A DNA stretch of 64,000 nt from Mycobacterium gallinarum (GTDB lineage Bacteria > Actinomycetota > Actinomycetes > Mycobacteriales > Mycobacteriaceae), in NCBI RefSeq assembly GCF_010726765.1, contig NZ_AP022601.1, positions 5,890,001-5,954,000 of the forward strand. The letters are read 5' to 3'. A program made the position numbers and the translations under genes. The notes beneath the pieces were generated by a model. That model was not told where the DNA came from, did not search any database, and saw nothing but the letters and a program-made list of their open reading frames with translations. Positions 8,851 through 17,861 of this stretch are shown here, one piece after another. Positions within the stretch are counted from its first letter, which is position 1, and every line of letters begins with the position of its first letter.

Positions 8851-9930
8851 ATGGCTAAGGGACGATTGCGCCGTCGGCTCAGCAGAATAAATCAGTCGCT
8901 CGACGATCGGCCGGTCCACTCGCTGGTCGACCGCGTCCAGATTCCCGAAGACGTGCCAAGTCCGTGGGTGCGCATCACTAAGCGGATCGTGATCGCGATG
9001 GGCGTGCTGTGCGCTGTCGTGCTCATCGTCTATATCGACCGCGACGGCTATAAAGACACGCAGACCGACGGCCTTTCGCTACTGGATTGCTTCTATTACG
9101 CGACGGTGTCGCTGTCCACTACCGGGTACGGCGACATCACACCCATCACAGAGGGTGCACGGCTGGTTAACATCGTGATCATCACGCCCCTGCGAGTCGC
9201 ATTCCTGATCGTGTTGATCGGTACCACGGTAGAGACGCTCACCACCGAATCGCGACAGGCATTCAAGATCCAGCAGTGGAGGAACAAGTTGCGCAACCAC
9301 ATCGTCATCGTGGGCTACGGCACGAAGGGCAGGACCGCGGCCGCCGCGATGGTCGGCGACGAGATAGCCCCTGCCGACATCGTCGTCGTCGACGAGGACC
9401 CGGTCGCGCTCGAACGCGCTAAAAGCGCCGGGCTTGTCACCGTGCGCGGCAGCGCGACCGACTCGGAGGTTCTGCGGCTGGCCAGCGCTCAGCACGCCAA
9501 GGCGATCATCGTCGCCACCAACAGGGACGACAGCGCGGTGCTCGTCACGCTGACCGCCCGCGAGCTGGCGCCCGCGGCCAAGATCATTGCCGCCGTGCGG
9601 GAGGCCGAGAACCAGCACCTGCTCGAACAAGCCGGCGCCGACTCGACGGTGGTCACCTCCGAGACTTCCGGTCGGCTGCTGGGTATCGCGGTCCAGACGC
9701 CCAGCGTTGTCGAGATGATGGAGGACCTGCTGACCCCCGATGCCGGCTTCGCGATCGCCGAACGCGAGGTTGGCCCGAAAGAGGTCGGCGGCTCGCCGAA
9801 ACACAACACCGACATCGTGCTCGGAGTGGTGCGTGACGGAAAGCTGATGCGCGTCGACGACGAGCGCGTCGACTCACTCGAGAACGGCGACCGGCTGCTG
9901 TACATCCGCAGCGCGGACGCGGAGCGGTGA
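8851..9930 (+). CDS. Potassium channel family protein with TrkA-N/RCK domains, Rv3200c-like
   Basis: A 359-residue protein (ATG at 8851; a GTG three bases earlier is equally possible). After a basic N-terminus, one transmembrane helix (about VLCAVVLIVYIDRD), a pore loop with the K+ selectivity filter TTGYGD and a second helix (IITPLRVAFLIVLIG) form a 2-TM channel. A TrkA-N Rossmann domain follows (HIVIVGYGTKGRTAAAAM, with an acidic VVVDED at the end of strand 2, NAD(H)-type) and then a TrkA-C region. Predicted function is ligand-gated K+ flux across the inner membrane. Its stop overlaps the nudC start. Confidence 0.9.
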   Translation: MAKGRLRRRLSRINQSLDDRPVHSLVDRVQIPEDVPSPWVRITKRIVIAMGVLCAVVLIVYIDRDGYKDTQTDGLSLLDCFYYATVSLSTTGYGDITPITEGARLVNIVIITPLRVAFLIVLIGTTVETLTTESRQAFKIQQWRNKLRNHIVIVGYGTKGRTAAAAMVGDEIAPADIVVVDEDPVALERAKSAGLVTVRGSATDSEVLRLASAQHAKAIIVATNRDDSAVLVTLTARELAPAAKIIAAVREAENQHLLEQAGADSTVVTSETSGRLLGIAVQTPSVVEMMEDLLTPDAGFAIAEREVGPKEVGGSPKHNTDIVLGVVRDGKLMRVDDERVDSLENGDRLLYIRSADAER

Positions 9931-10859
9931 TGACCGGAGGCTTCCGGCTCCGCAACATCCCGCTGCTGTCCCGCGTCGGTGCCGACCGCTCCGACACGCT
10001 GCGCACCGACGTCGACGCGGCGCTGGCCGGCTGGGCCGATGCCCGCGTGCTGCGGGTCGACCGCCGCAATCAGGTGCTGATCGCCAACGGCAGCGTCGTA
10101 CTGGGCAAGGCCGCCGACTTGGGTGCCAAGCCTCCCGAAAACGCCGTGTTCCTCGGGCGGCTCGCCGACGGCTCGCACGTGTGGGGGATCCGCGCGGCGC
10201 TGGAGGGGCCCGAAGATCCGCACACCGAAACCGAGGTCCTCGACCTTCGTCGTGCGGGCCCGATCTTCGACGACGTCAGCGCGCAGCTCGTCGCGACCGC
10301 CACCGCCCTGCTGAATTGGCATGACAGCGCACGGTTCAGCGCCATCGACGGCGCGCCCACGAAACCGATCAGGGGCGGCTGGGCCAGGGTCAACGCCGCC
10401 GCCGGCCACGAGGAGTTTCCGCGCATCGACCCAGCGGTGATCTGTCTCGTTCATGACGGCCACGACCGCGCGGTGCTGGCCCGTCAGACGGTGTGGCCAG
10501 AGCGGCTGTTCTCGCTGCTGGCCGGATTCGTCGAGGCGGGGGAGTCGTTCGAATCGTGCGTCGTGCGAGAGGTCGCCGAAGAGATCGGGTTGCACGTCAC
10601 CGATGTCCAGTACCTGGGTAGCCAGCCGTGGCCGTTTCCGCGATCACTCATGGTCGGTTTCCACGCGATCGGGGATCCCGAGCAGGAGTTCTCGTTCAAC
10701 GACGGCGAGATCGCGGAGGCGGCCTGGTTCACCAGAGAAGAAGTCCGTGCCGCGCTCGCCGACGACGACTGGAGCAGCGACTCGCCGTCCCGCCTGCTGT
10801 TACCCGGATCGATCTCGATCGCCCGCGAAATCATCGAGTCCTGGGCGGCGCTGGACTAG
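9930..10859 (+). CDS. nudC: NudC-like NAD+ diphosphatase (Nudix)
   Basis: A 309-residue Nudix hydrolase. The Nudix box GFVEAGESFESCVVREVAEEIGL-type segment has all consensus Glu residues, followed by the NudC marker SQPWPFPRSLM. The family hydrolyses NAD(H) and can remove NAD caps from RNA. The zinc-ribbon segment that in E. coli NudC carries Cys residues here reads HDSARFSAIDGAPT before FPRIDPAV, without its Cys pairs. ATG at 9930 shares one base with the upstream stop (TGATG), implying coupling to the channel gene; a GTG at 9927 is an alternative start. Confidence 0.92.
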   Translation: MTGGFRLRNIPLLSRVGADRSDTLRTDVDAALAGWADARVLRVDRRNQVLIANGSVVLGKAADLGAKPPENAVFLGRLADGSHVWGIRAALEGPEDPHTETEVLDLRRAGPIFDDVSAQLVATATALLNWHDSARFSAIDGAPTKPIRGGWARVNAAAGHEEFPRIDPAVICLVHDGHDRAVLARQTVWPERLFSLLAGFVEAGESFESCVVREVAEEIGLHVTDVQYLGSQPWPFPRSLMVGFHAIGDPEQEFSFNDGEIAEAAWFTREEVRAALADDDWSSDSPSRLLLPGSISIAREIIESWAALD

Positions 10860-11098
10860 CGCCCGAGCTTTTTCTTGACCTCGGCTCCGCTGGGATTGGT
10901 CAGCGTCGAGCCGTCGGGGAACTTCAGCGTCGGCACCGTCTGGTTGCCGCCGTTCGCGGATGCGACGAACTCCGCCGCAGCGGGATCGGCTTCGATGTCG
11001 ACCTCGGCGAACGCGATGCCCTCGGTCTTCAGCACCTTCTTCAGGCGTACGCAATAGCCGCACCACGAGGTGGTGTACATGGTCAACTCAGCACTCAT
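10856..11098 (-). CDS. mrx1: Mycoredoxin-like glutaredoxin, Rv3198A-like
   Basis: An 80-residue glutaredoxin-fold protein beginning MSAELTMYTTSWCGYC. The active site is CGYC; the cis-Pro loop TVPTLKF and the GGNQ segment complete the thiol-binding site. In mycobacteria this protein uses mycothiol to reduce S-mycothiolated targets. The start is the ATG at 11098; longer versions would extend into uvrD2. Its 3' end overlaps that of nudC by 3-4 bases, tail to tail, and it is divergent from uvrD2. Confidence 0.92.
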   Translation of the reverse strand: MSAELTMYTTSWCGYCVRLKKVLKTEGIAFAEVDIEADPAAAEFVASANGGNQTVPTLKFPDGSTLTNPSGAEVKKKLGR

Positions 11099-11180
11099 AT
11101 CGCAGTCAACGTAGTCGATGCGCCGAACATGCCCGCGGCATGCCCCGGATTTGTCGGCCCACCCTGACAAGATGGTCCGC

Positions 11181-13313
11181 ATGCCGTTAGAGGTCGCATG
11201 CGCGCGCATCATCGACGACCTCGACGACGAGCAGCGCGAGGCCGTGCTCGCCCCCCGCGGTCCGGTCTGTGTGCTGGCCGGCGCGGGCACCGGAAAGACG
11301 CGCACCATCACCCGTCGCATCGGCCACCTCGTATCCGCCGGGCACGTCGCACCGGGACAGGTGCTGGCAGTGACGTTCACCCAGCGCGCCGCCGGTGAGA
11401 TGCGTGCCCGGCTGCGTGCGCTTGATGATGGCGTCGGCACCGCGTCGGTTCAGGCGATGACGTTTCACGCCGCGGCCCGCCGTCAGTTGGCGTATTTCTG
11501 GCCCCGCGTCGTCGGCAACACCGGGTGGGAGCTGCTGGACACGAAGTTCGCCGTCGTCGCACAGTCCGCCAACCGCGCCGGGCTCAATGCCAGTACCGAC
11601 GACGTCCGCGACCTCGCGAGCGAAATCGAATGGGCCAAGGGATCTTTGATCAGTCCGGAGACTTATCCCGCCGCCGTCGCGAAGGCAGGACGTGACATCC
11701 CCTTCGACGCGGCCAAAGTCGCGGCGGTGTACGCGGGATACGAGACGCTCAAGGCCCGCCGCGACGGGACAACACTGCTCGACTTTGACGACCTGCTGTT
11801 GCACACCGCCGCCGCAATCGAGAACGACGCGGCCGTGGCCCAGGAATTCCGCGATCGGTACCGCTGTTTCGTGGTCGACGAATACCAGGACGTCACACCG
11901 CTGCAGCAGCGTGTGCTCGACGCATGGCTGGGCGACCGCGACGACCTCACCGTCGTCGGCGATGCCAACCAGACGATCTACTCGTTCACCGGCGCGACAC
12001 CGCAGTATCTGCTCGACTTCTCGCGGCGCTTTCCCGACGCCGCGGTGGTTCGGCTGGAGCGCGACTACCGCTCTACTCCGCAGGTGGTGTCGCTGGCCAA
12101 CCGCGTCATCGCCGCGGCCCGCGGCCGGATGGCCGGCAGCAAGCTGCACCTGGTCGGCCAGCGTGACCCCGGCCCGGTGCCCACGTTCGCCGAACACCGT
12201 GACGAGGTCGCTGAGGCCGCCGCCGTCGCGAAAAACGTCAAGCGACTCATCGAAGCGGGTACCGAAGCCGCCGAGATTGCGGTGCTGTACCGCATCAACG
12301 CGCAGTCCGAGGTCTACGAGGAGGCGTTGACGGAGGCGGGCATCCCGTTCCAAGTGCGCGGCGGCGAGGGGTTCTTCAGCCGCCAGGAGATCCGCCAATC
12401 GCTGGTGGCGCTGCAGCGCGCCGCCGACCGCGATGTCGACGGACCACTGCCGGAGATCGTCCGCGCCGTGCTGGAGCCGCTGGGCCTGACCGCCGAACCG
12501 CCGGCCGGCACCAAGGCTCGCGAGCGGTGGGAGGCCCTGACCTCGCTCGCCGAACTCGTCGACGAGGAGGTCGCGCAGCGCCCGTCGCTGGACCTGCGCG
12601 CTCTGCTCGTCGAGCTTCGGCAGCGCGCCGACGCACGGCACCCGCCCGTCGTCCAAGGCGTCACGCTCGCGTCGCTGCATGCCGCCAAGGGTCTGGAGTG
12701 GGACGCGGTGTTCCTCGTCGGTCTCGCCGACGGCACGCTGCCGATCTCCCATGCATTGGCGCACGGGCCAGACAGTGAGCCGGTCGAAGAGGAGCGTCGG
12801 CTGCTCTATGTCGGAATCACAAGGGCGCGAATGCATTTGGCGCTGAGCTGGGCGCTGGCCAGAGCTCCTGGTGGGCGACAGAGCCGTAAGCCGTCGCGGT
12901 TCCTCAACGGTGTCGCACCGCAGGTGTCGGCGGACAGCAGCCCCAGCAAGCCGCGTCGGCCCAAGGGCGCTGCGCCGCGCTGCCGCGTGTGCAACGCCGC
13001 CCTGACGGCCCCTGCGGCGATCGTGCTGCGTCGCTGCGAGGCGTGCCCGTCCGATATAGACGAGAACCTGCTCGCGGAGCTCAAAGACTGGCGGCTGCGC
13101 ACCAGCAAAGAGTTGAGCGTGCCTGCATACGTGGTGTTCACCGACAACACGTTGATCGCGATCGCCGAGACGTTGCCTGGCGACGACGCCGCGCTCGTGG
13201 CGATTCCCGGCATCGGTGCGCGCAAGCTGGAGCAGTACGGCGCCGACGTTCTCGCACTGGTGAAAGGCCGCAGCGGCCCGGCCGGCGACAGCGGACACCG
13301 CCAATCCTCGTAA
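11181..13313 (+). CDS. uvrD2: UvrD2, ATP-dependent DNA helicase with HRDC domain
   Basis: About 710 residues from the ATG at 11181 (another ATG at 11172 is possible). SF1 helicase motifs are [10 protein letters not shown] (motif I), VVDEYQDV (II), [13 protein letters not shown] (III), [12 protein letters not shown] (V) and [10 protein letters not shown] (VI). After the motor comes a tetracysteine module (CRVC ... CEAC, about 14 residues apart) and then an HRDC domain with [12 protein letters not shown] and [13 protein letters not shown]. This layout matches mycobacterial UvrD2, which is essential in that genus and needs the tetracysteine region for unwinding. Role: 3'-to-5' DNA translocation in repair. 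Confidence 0.95.
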   Translation: MPLEVACARIIDDLDDEQREAVLAPRGPVCVLAGAGTGKTRTITRRIGHLVSAGHVAPGQVLAVTFTQRAAGEMRARLRALDDGVGTASVQAMTFHAAARRQLAYFWPRVVGNTGWELLDTKFAVVAQSANRAGLNASTDDVRDLASEIEWAKGSLISPETYPAAVAKAGRDIPFDAAKVAAVYAGYETLKARRDGTTLLDFDDLLLHTAAAIENDAAVAQEFRDRYRCFVVDEYQDVTPLQQRVLDAWLGDRDDLTVVGDANQTIYSFTGATPQYLLDFSRRFPDAAVVRLERDYRSTPQVVSLANRVIAAARGRMAGSKLHLVGQRDPGPVPTFAEHRDEVAEAAAVAKNVKRLIEAGTEAAEIAVLYRINAQSEVYEEALTEAGIPFQVRGGEGFFSRQEIRQSLVALQRAADRDVDGPLPEIVRAVLEPLGLTAEPPAGTKARERWEALTSLAELVDEEVAQRPSLDLRALLVELRQRADARHPPVVQGVTLASLHAAKGLEWDAVFLVGLADGTLPISHALAHGPDSEPVEEERRLLYVGITRARMHLALSWALARAPGGRQSRKPSRFLNGVAPQVSADSSPSKPRRPKGAAPRCRVCNAALTAPAAIVLRRCEACPSDIDENLLAELKDWRLRTSKELSVPAYVVFTDNTLIAIAETLPGDDAALVAIPGIGARKLEQYGADVLALVKGRSGPAGDSGHRQSS

Positions 13314-13338
13314 AAATCGTGCCAAAGCCGCAGGTCAG

Positions 13339-13375
13339 AAAATCAGTTGTCAGTTTTCCCTGTTACGCTTAGCCT
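13339..13375 (+). promoter_or_regulatory. Probable whiB7 promoter with AT-rich WhiB7 element
   Basis: AAAATC (13339-13344) lies just upstream of a -35-like TTGTCA (13347-13352); after a 17-bp spacer comes TAGCCT (13370-13375), which fits TANNNT. Known WhiB7-dependent promoters carry an AT-rich block close to the -35, so this fits autoregulation. The predicted start of transcription near 13382 gives a leader of roughly 400 nt. Confidence 0.6.
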
Positions 13376-13431
13376 CAAGATCGCACACACCAGCCGTGTG
13401 ATTTGTCGTGTGAAAGGAGGGTCCCGAGAAC

Positions 13432-13620
13432 ATGTCGAGCATCAATGCTTTTGACGCCGTAGGCATCGCCGGCGGTTCGTGGACCCTCCGTTTCCCCGCT
13501 GCCGCTGAGCATCCCGCCATGGCGTACGTCGCCGCGGGTGCCGCAGCTGCTATTTCCCCGCAGCGCAAGCGCCGCACCGCCACCGCGACTGAAGAGTCCG
13601 TGAATCGGGGCACCATCTAG
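13432..13620 (+). CDS. Leader ORF (uORF) upstream of whiB7
   Basis: A 62-codon reading frame (MSSINAFDAVGIAGG... ending SVNRGTI) with a strong Shine-Dalgarno, AAAGGAGG at 13413-13420. It lies in the whiB7 leader and stops 22 bases before an intrinsic terminator hairpin. In mycobacteria, whiB7 is controlled by a leader ORF whose stalled translation prevents terminator formation when ribosomes are inhibited. Position, ribosome site and downstream terminator fit that role. The C-terminal part is Ala/Arg/Thr-rich (ISPQRKRRTATAT). The peptide itself probably has no other function. Confidence 0.7.
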   Translation: MSSINAFDAVGIAGGSWTLRFPAAAEHPAMAYVAAGAAAAISPQRKRRTATATEESVNRGTI

Positions 13621-13642
13621 GTAAGCCACGATTTCGCCCAAA

Positions 13643-13685
13643 GGCCACGGACCCGCAGTCACCGGATCCGTGGCCAAAGTTTTTT
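13643..13685 (+). terminator. Intrinsic terminator/attenuator in the whiB7 leader
   Basis: A perfect 9-bp stem, GGCCACGGA (13643-13651) with TCCGTGGCC (13667-13675), 15-nt loop, followed by AAAG and six T. It lies between the leader ORF stop and the whiB7 ribosome site, so it should end transcription before whiB7 unless an alternative fold forms. Confidence 0.85.
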
Positions 13686-13778
13686 GGGAGTCAATCGGAC
13701 ACCGAAAGACCTGGTCAGGATCCATCGAAAAGACCGATGAGATACGAAACCGACGACCAGGAAGCTGGAGGACTGGAC

Positions 13779-14060
13779 ATGTCACTCGGGACATGCCGAC
13801 AACGGACAAAGCTGGCGGTGCCCTGTCACCTGAACGACCCCGACCTGTGGTTCGCCGAGAGCCCGGTCGAATTGGAACGCGCCAAGTCGCTGTGTGGCGC
13901 ATGCCCGATCCGGCGCGAGTGCCTGGCGGCCGCGCTCGAGCGCGCGGAACCGTGGGGCGTCTGGGGTGGCGAGATCTTCGATCGCGGCCTCATCATCGAG
14001 CGCAAGCGCCCAAGGGGTCGGCCACGCAAGAACACCGAGGACAGCCCGGCAGCGGCGTGA
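13779..14060 (+). CDS. whiB7: WhiB7 transcriptional regulator of intrinsic drug resistance
   Basis: 93 residues from the ATG at 13779, chosen because GGAGG (13766-13770) precedes it at proper spacing and the length matches WhiB7; an upstream ATG at 13737 lacks this. The four iron-sulfur ligands are Cys16, Cys39, Cys42 and Cys48 (the last three in LCGACPIRREC). The turn EPWGVWGGE, which contacts the primary sigma factor, is intact, and the C-terminal RGRPRK AT-hook is the WhiB7-specific DNA-binding element. It activates ribosome-protection, efflux and modification genes on antibiotic exposure. Confidence 0.97.
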   Translation: MSLGTCRQRTKLAVPCHLNDPDLWFAESPVELERAKSLCGACPIRRECLAAALERAEPWGVWGGEIFDRGLIIERKRPRGRPRKNTEDSPAAA

Positions 14061-14093
14061 GCTCTGCCGGGTTGCCCCGGCCCGATCGCGGTA

Positions 14094-15419
14094 TCACGCC
14101 GCTTCGTCGGCGAAGCCCGGGATCAGCTCTGTCGCAAGGCGTTTGGCTGGAACATGCGCGTCGAGCTGACACGCGATCGCCACATTGGACGCGATCACCC
14201 GCATCGGGATCGCCAGCTTGGACGGAATGTCCATCTGTCGCGCGGCCTTGAGCTGGCCCGCGGCGCGGTCGGGTGAAAGGTTCCCTACAGTGTTGCGCTG
14301 CAGCCATTTGCGCGTGTAGTGGAAGACCTCAACCTCGAGTGGCTCCACGTACTGCTTCATCATCTCGTCCATCTCGCGTTTGGACACATGCTCGCCCTTC
14401 TGGACGAAACCGATCGCCTGCATGGCCGCCAGCAGGTTGTCGTACTCATCGTTGAGCGCGTAACGCGTGGCCATACCGATTTCGGGGGGTATACCGCCCG
14501 GCATCGGCGCAACCGCACCGAAGTCGATGACACCCATTTTTCCGTCGGGCAACAGCATGAAATTTCCCGGATGCGTGTCGCCGTGCATCATCTCGAGACG
14601 CTTCGGCGCGTCGTAGGTCAGCTCGAACAATCGGGTGGCCATCAAGTCGCGCTGTTCCTGCGTGCCCTCGCGAATGATCACCGACATCGGGACACCTTCG
14701 ATCCATTCCTGGATCACCACCTTGGGTGCGCTGGCCACGATGTGCGGGACCACGAAGTGAGGGTGCCCGTCATACGCTTTCGCGAACGCGCGTTGGTTGT
14801 CCGCCTCCAGCCGGTAGTCGAGTTCCATCTCCGTGCGTTCGATCAGCTCATCGACAACGCCTTGGATATCGGCCCCAGGGGCGAGCTGCTTGAATACGCT
14901 GACCAACCGCTGAATGGTCTTGAGATCGGCGCGCAGAGCCTCATCGGCTCCCGGGTACTGGATCTTGACCGCGACCTCGCGGCCGTCGGCCCACACTGCC
15001 TTGTGCACCTGACCGATGCTGGCCGACGCGACGGCCTTGTCGTCGAAAGAGGTCAACCGATCGCGCCACTTGGTGCCCAGTTGTCCGTCGAGGACGCGGT
15101 GGACCTTGGCGGCGGGTAGCGGCGGGGCCTCTCGCTGCAGTTTGGTCAGCGCTTCGCGGTACGGCTTGCCGTATCGCTCGGGGATGGCGGCCTCCATGAC
15201 CGACAACGCCTGGCCGACCTTCATGGCGCCGCCCTTGAGCTCGCCCAGAACGGTGAACAGCTGCTGGGCGGCCTTGTCCATCAGCTCCGCGTTGACCTCG
15301 TCCTTGTCTTTGCCGGTCAGGCGTTTGCCGAAGCCCAGCGCGGCACGGCCGGCCATGCCGGCACCCAGTCCCGCCAGCTTGGCATTGCGCGCAGCTCGCC
15401 CCCGCTTGATCTCGCTCAC
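14094..15419 (-). CDS. ABC1/AarF (UbiB-like) atypical kinase, Rv3197-like
   Basis: A 441-residue ABC1-family protein. The family-specific KxGQ motif is seen as MKVGQALS; the Ala-rich nucleotide loop is ASASIGQVH and the catalytic region has MHGDTHPGNFMLL and GVIDFGAV. ABC1 proteins are ATP-binding, ubiquinone- or lipid-linked atypical kinases; the actinobacterial group's substrate is unsettled. In M. tuberculosis the homologue lies beside whiB7 and has been linked to macrolide resistance. It is transcribed toward whiB7, tail to tail. Confidence 0.9.
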   Translation of the reverse strand: MSEIKRGRAARNAKLAGLGAGMAGRAALGFGKRLTGKDKDEVNAELMDKAAQQLFTVLGELKGGAMKVGQALSVMEAAIPERYGKPYREALTKLQREAPPLPAAKVHRVLDGQLGTKWRDRLTSFDDKAVASASIGQVHKAVWADGREVAVKIQYPGADEALRADLKTIQRLVSVFKQLAPGADIQGVVDELIERTEMELDYRLEADNQRAFAKAYDGHPHFVVPHIVASAPKVVIQEWIEGVPMSVIIREGTQEQRDLMATRLFELTYDAPKRLEMMHGDTHPGNFMLLPDGKMGVIDFGAVAPMPGGIPPEIGMATRYALNDEYDNLLAAMQAIGFVQKGEHVSKREMDEMMKQYVEPLEVEVFHYTRKWLQRNTVGNLSPDRAAGQLKAARQMDIPSKLAIPMRVIASNVAIACQLDAHVPAKRLATELIPGFADEAA

Positions 15420-15476
15420 CAGTCCATCATCCCTGACGATGCTGAGCGCACCGCAACGACTTGCCTACAAGCGTTG

Positions 15477-16304
15477 TCAGCAGCCGCAGCGCGGATGCTT
15501 CGGCCAATGGCGCGCGGCGATGGTGCCGACGTTCACGTCGAACTCCAAGGTGGTGTTCAACGTCGAGGGCGGCTCCGCGCTGTCGGCCATGTCAAGGCCG
15601 CCGTGCACCGCGCGCACGACGCACTCGACCTGGTTGAGCGCCAGCGCCGCGGTCGCCAGCACCGTCGCCCGGTCGGCGCTGCCGACGGTGTCGCGTAGCT
15701 GTGCAGCGACCGCCGGCCAGGCCGAATCCCGGTCGCTGCGATGCAGATCCGCGCATTCCAGGCAGGACGTCACCCCGGGTAGCACCAACGGTCCGACGAG
15801 GCCGACACCGTCGCGCACTCGCACCGGAAGATAGGGCACCCCGTCGGCGTGCAGGTCACGCACCACCCGCGGGTCTGACACCAGGAAGTCGGCCAACACC
15901 GCCAAGTCGGCGGGCGCACCGGCATGGGTGCGGCTGCTCTGCGTGATGAGGGCACCCGAGCACCGCAGTGCCGAGGCGAGCAGGTCCGACAGCGGACCTC
16001 GGCCGTGGATTCGGATGGACGCGGCCCGGGTGCGCCGTCGGGAAGTGCTCGTCACGACCGCGGCGTCGACCAGAGACGAGACCAGCTCCGCCACGGCGTG
16101 CGTCCCGATCCCATTGGCGTGTTCGTCGAGCTGTGCCAGGGTCGCGCCGGACTGCAGGCGGCGGAGCAGATCAGCCAGCGTGCGCGCGGTCATTCCCGTC
16201 GGTGGACGGACCAGGACCGCCCGCCGTGGATCCCAGCCCACCTGCACGACGCCGTCGGGCCGCAACAGCACCGGTCTCGCGGGGTCGAGGACGTATCCCG
16301 CCAT
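15477..16304 (-). CDS. Cyclodehydratase-like (TOMM/E1-like) protein, Rv3196-like
   Basis: 275 residues resembling the leader-binding/E1-like part of thiazole/oxazole peptide cyclodehydratases: an N-terminal wHTH-like region (about 1-95), then a ThiF-like core. A zinc-type Cys set is visible: CLEC near residue 186 and CGC at the extreme C-terminus. No YcaO partner, oxidase or obvious precursor peptide lies nearby, so it is an orphan. Annotation as a bacteriocin cyclodehydratase is by fold only; the conserved placement in mycobacteria suggests a housekeeping role instead. Confidence 0.7.
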   Translation of the reverse strand: MAGYVLDPARPVLLRPDGVVQVGWDPRRAVLVRPPTGMTARTLADLLRRLQSGATLAQLDEHANGIGTHAVAELVSSLVDAAVVTSTSRRRTRAASIRIHGRGPLSDLLASALRCSGALITQSSRTHAGAPADLAVLADFLVSDPRVVRDLHADGVPYLPVRVRDGVGLVGPLVLPGVTSCLECADLHRSDRDSAWPAVAAQLRDTVGSADRATVLATAALALNQVECVVRAVHGGLDMADSAEPPSTLNTTLEFDVNVGTIAARHWPKHPRCGC

Positions 16305-16361
16305 GCGAGGAGTGTGGCACGTCGGCGGCCAACCGCCGCCGAGTTATCCACAGGCGCCGAA

Positions 16362-17762
16362 TCAGCGCTCGGAATCGTCTGTGTCCGTGTCCTTTTCGGT
16401 GGACTTCTCGAGGTCGGCCAAGGCTTGGTCGATGCCGCTGGTGTCACCGCCGATCATGCGGTCGATGAAGCCGGCCGGCTCGTCGAGGTCCTCCGCGCTG
16501 GGCAGGAGGTCGGGGTGTTGCCACACCGCGTCGCGGGCGTCGGAGCCGACGGCTTCGGTGAGCCGCTCCCACAGCGCCGCGGCCTCGCGCATCTTGCGCG
16601 GCCGCAGTTCCAGGCCGACAAGGGTGGCGAAGGTCTGTTCGGCGGGGCCGCCGGTGGCGCGTCGTCTACGCAATGTCTCCGACAGCGCCGACGTGCCGGG
16701 GATCCGGTCGCCCAACGCATCGGTGACGACGGTCTGCACCCATCCCTCGATCAGCGCGAGCAGCGTCTCCAGTCGCTCGAGCGCGGCGGTCTGCTCGGGT
16801 GTCGCCTTGGGCTCGAAGATTCCCTGGTTCAGCAGTTGTTCCATCTGCGACGGATCGGTCAGCGCCGCGGGGTTGAAGCCCTGCGCAAGTTCCTCCAGGC
16901 CACTCATGTCGATCTTCATGCCCTTGGCGAACGCCTCGACTGCGTTGAGCAGCTGGCTCGCCAGCCACGGCACGTGACTGAACAGGCGATGGTGCGCGGC
17001 CTCGCGCGCCGCGAGGAAGGTCAGGATCTCGCTGCGCGGCTGCTCCAGCCCCTCGGCGAGTGATTCGACAGCGGCAGGCATCAGCGCCGCAATACCCTTG
17101 GGGCCCAACGGCAATCCGATGTCGGTGGAGGTGAGCACCTCCTTCGACAGCGTGCCCAGCGCCTGACCCAGCTGCGAGCCGAACGCCATGCCGCCCATCT
17201 GGGTCATCATCGACAGCAGCGGGCCCGCCATCGATTTGGCCTCTTCGGGCAGCGACGACGCCCACACCGTGGAGATCTGTTCGGCCACCGGGTCGCACAG
17301 GCGTTTCCACGTGTCGAGCGTGTTGTCGACCCATTCGGTCGGCGTCCATGCCACCGCTTTCGTGGTGCCGGCGGGCAGTGCCGTGACGCCGTCGAGCCAG
17401 GTCTCGGCGAGATGGACGGCGTCGGAGATGGCCGCGCTGGTCTTCTCGGCGACCGGGGCGACGAAACCGATCGAGCTCGACGCGAGCTGTCGTGCCAGGT
17501 CGTAATTGACCGGGCCGGCTTTGGCGCCGCCGGCCGTGACGTTGCCGGCACCGCTGAACATCTCGCCGAGACGGCTGAAGATCTGACCCAACTGGGACAT
17601 GTCGAACTCGGACCCGCCGGTGAAGCCCATGCCGAACGGGTCGCCAGGGGTGGGGCCGCCGGCTCCCCCCGAGCCTGAGCCGGAACCCGAGTCCGGATCC
17701 TTCTTACGTTTGTCTCGCTCGGGGTCGTCCCCGTGGGAGAAGCCGAAAGGCAGGTCAGCCAT
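16362..17762 (-). CDS. Zinc-dependent metalloprotease-like protein (zincin_2/DUF2342), Rv3195-like
   Basis: 466 residues from the ATG at 17762 (MADLPFGFSHGDDP); a GTG 18 bases upstream is possible. After a charged Gly/Ser-rich start, the DUF2342 region shows EAAHHRLFSHVPWL, the expected zincin-like motif, then IDMSGLEELAQG and IEGWVQTVVTDAL. Family members are called putative hydrolases of the coenzyme F420-associated group, but activity is unproven. It is divergent from the PDZ protease gene over about 100 bp. Confidence 0.8.
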   Translation of the reverse strand: MADLPFGFSHGDDPERDKRKKDPDSGSGSGSGGAGGPTPGDPFGMGFTGGSEFDMSQLGQIFSRLGEMFSGAGNVTAGGAKAGPVNYDLARQLASSSIGFVAPVAEKTSAAISDAVHLAETWLDGVTALPAGTTKAVAWTPTEWVDNTLDTWKRLCDPVAEQISTVWASSLPEEAKSMAGPLLSMMTQMGGMAFGSQLGQALGTLSKEVLTSTDIGLPLGPKGIAALMPAAVESLAEGLEQPRSEILTFLAAREAAHHRLFSHVPWLASQLLNAVEAFAKGMKIDMSGLEELAQGFNPAALTDPSQMEQLLNQGIFEPKATPEQTAALERLETLLALIEGWVQTVVTDALGDRIPGTSALSETLRRRRATGGPAEQTFATLVGLELRPRKMREAAALWERLTEAVGSDARDAVWQHPDLLPSAEDLDEPAGFIDRMIGGDTSGIDQALADLEKSTEKDTDTDDSER

Positions 17763-17861
17763 GCCCTCAACGGTACTCACAGGCGCCGCGCCATGTGAGA
17801 AGGCAGGTCACGCCGAGAGCGAAGTCTCTCGGTTTTGGAGCCAACCTTTACATTGGGCGGC

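Noticed and set aside
11187..13325. A 712-codon open frame antisense to uvrD2
   Set aside because: Its translation is Arg/Val/Gly/Gln-rich with no domain, and it mirrors the GC-rich third positions of uvrD2; a typical shadow frame.
13737..13778. Longer whiB7 start at ATG 13737
   Set aside because: The ATG at 13779 has GGAGG in front and yields the expected WhiB7 length.
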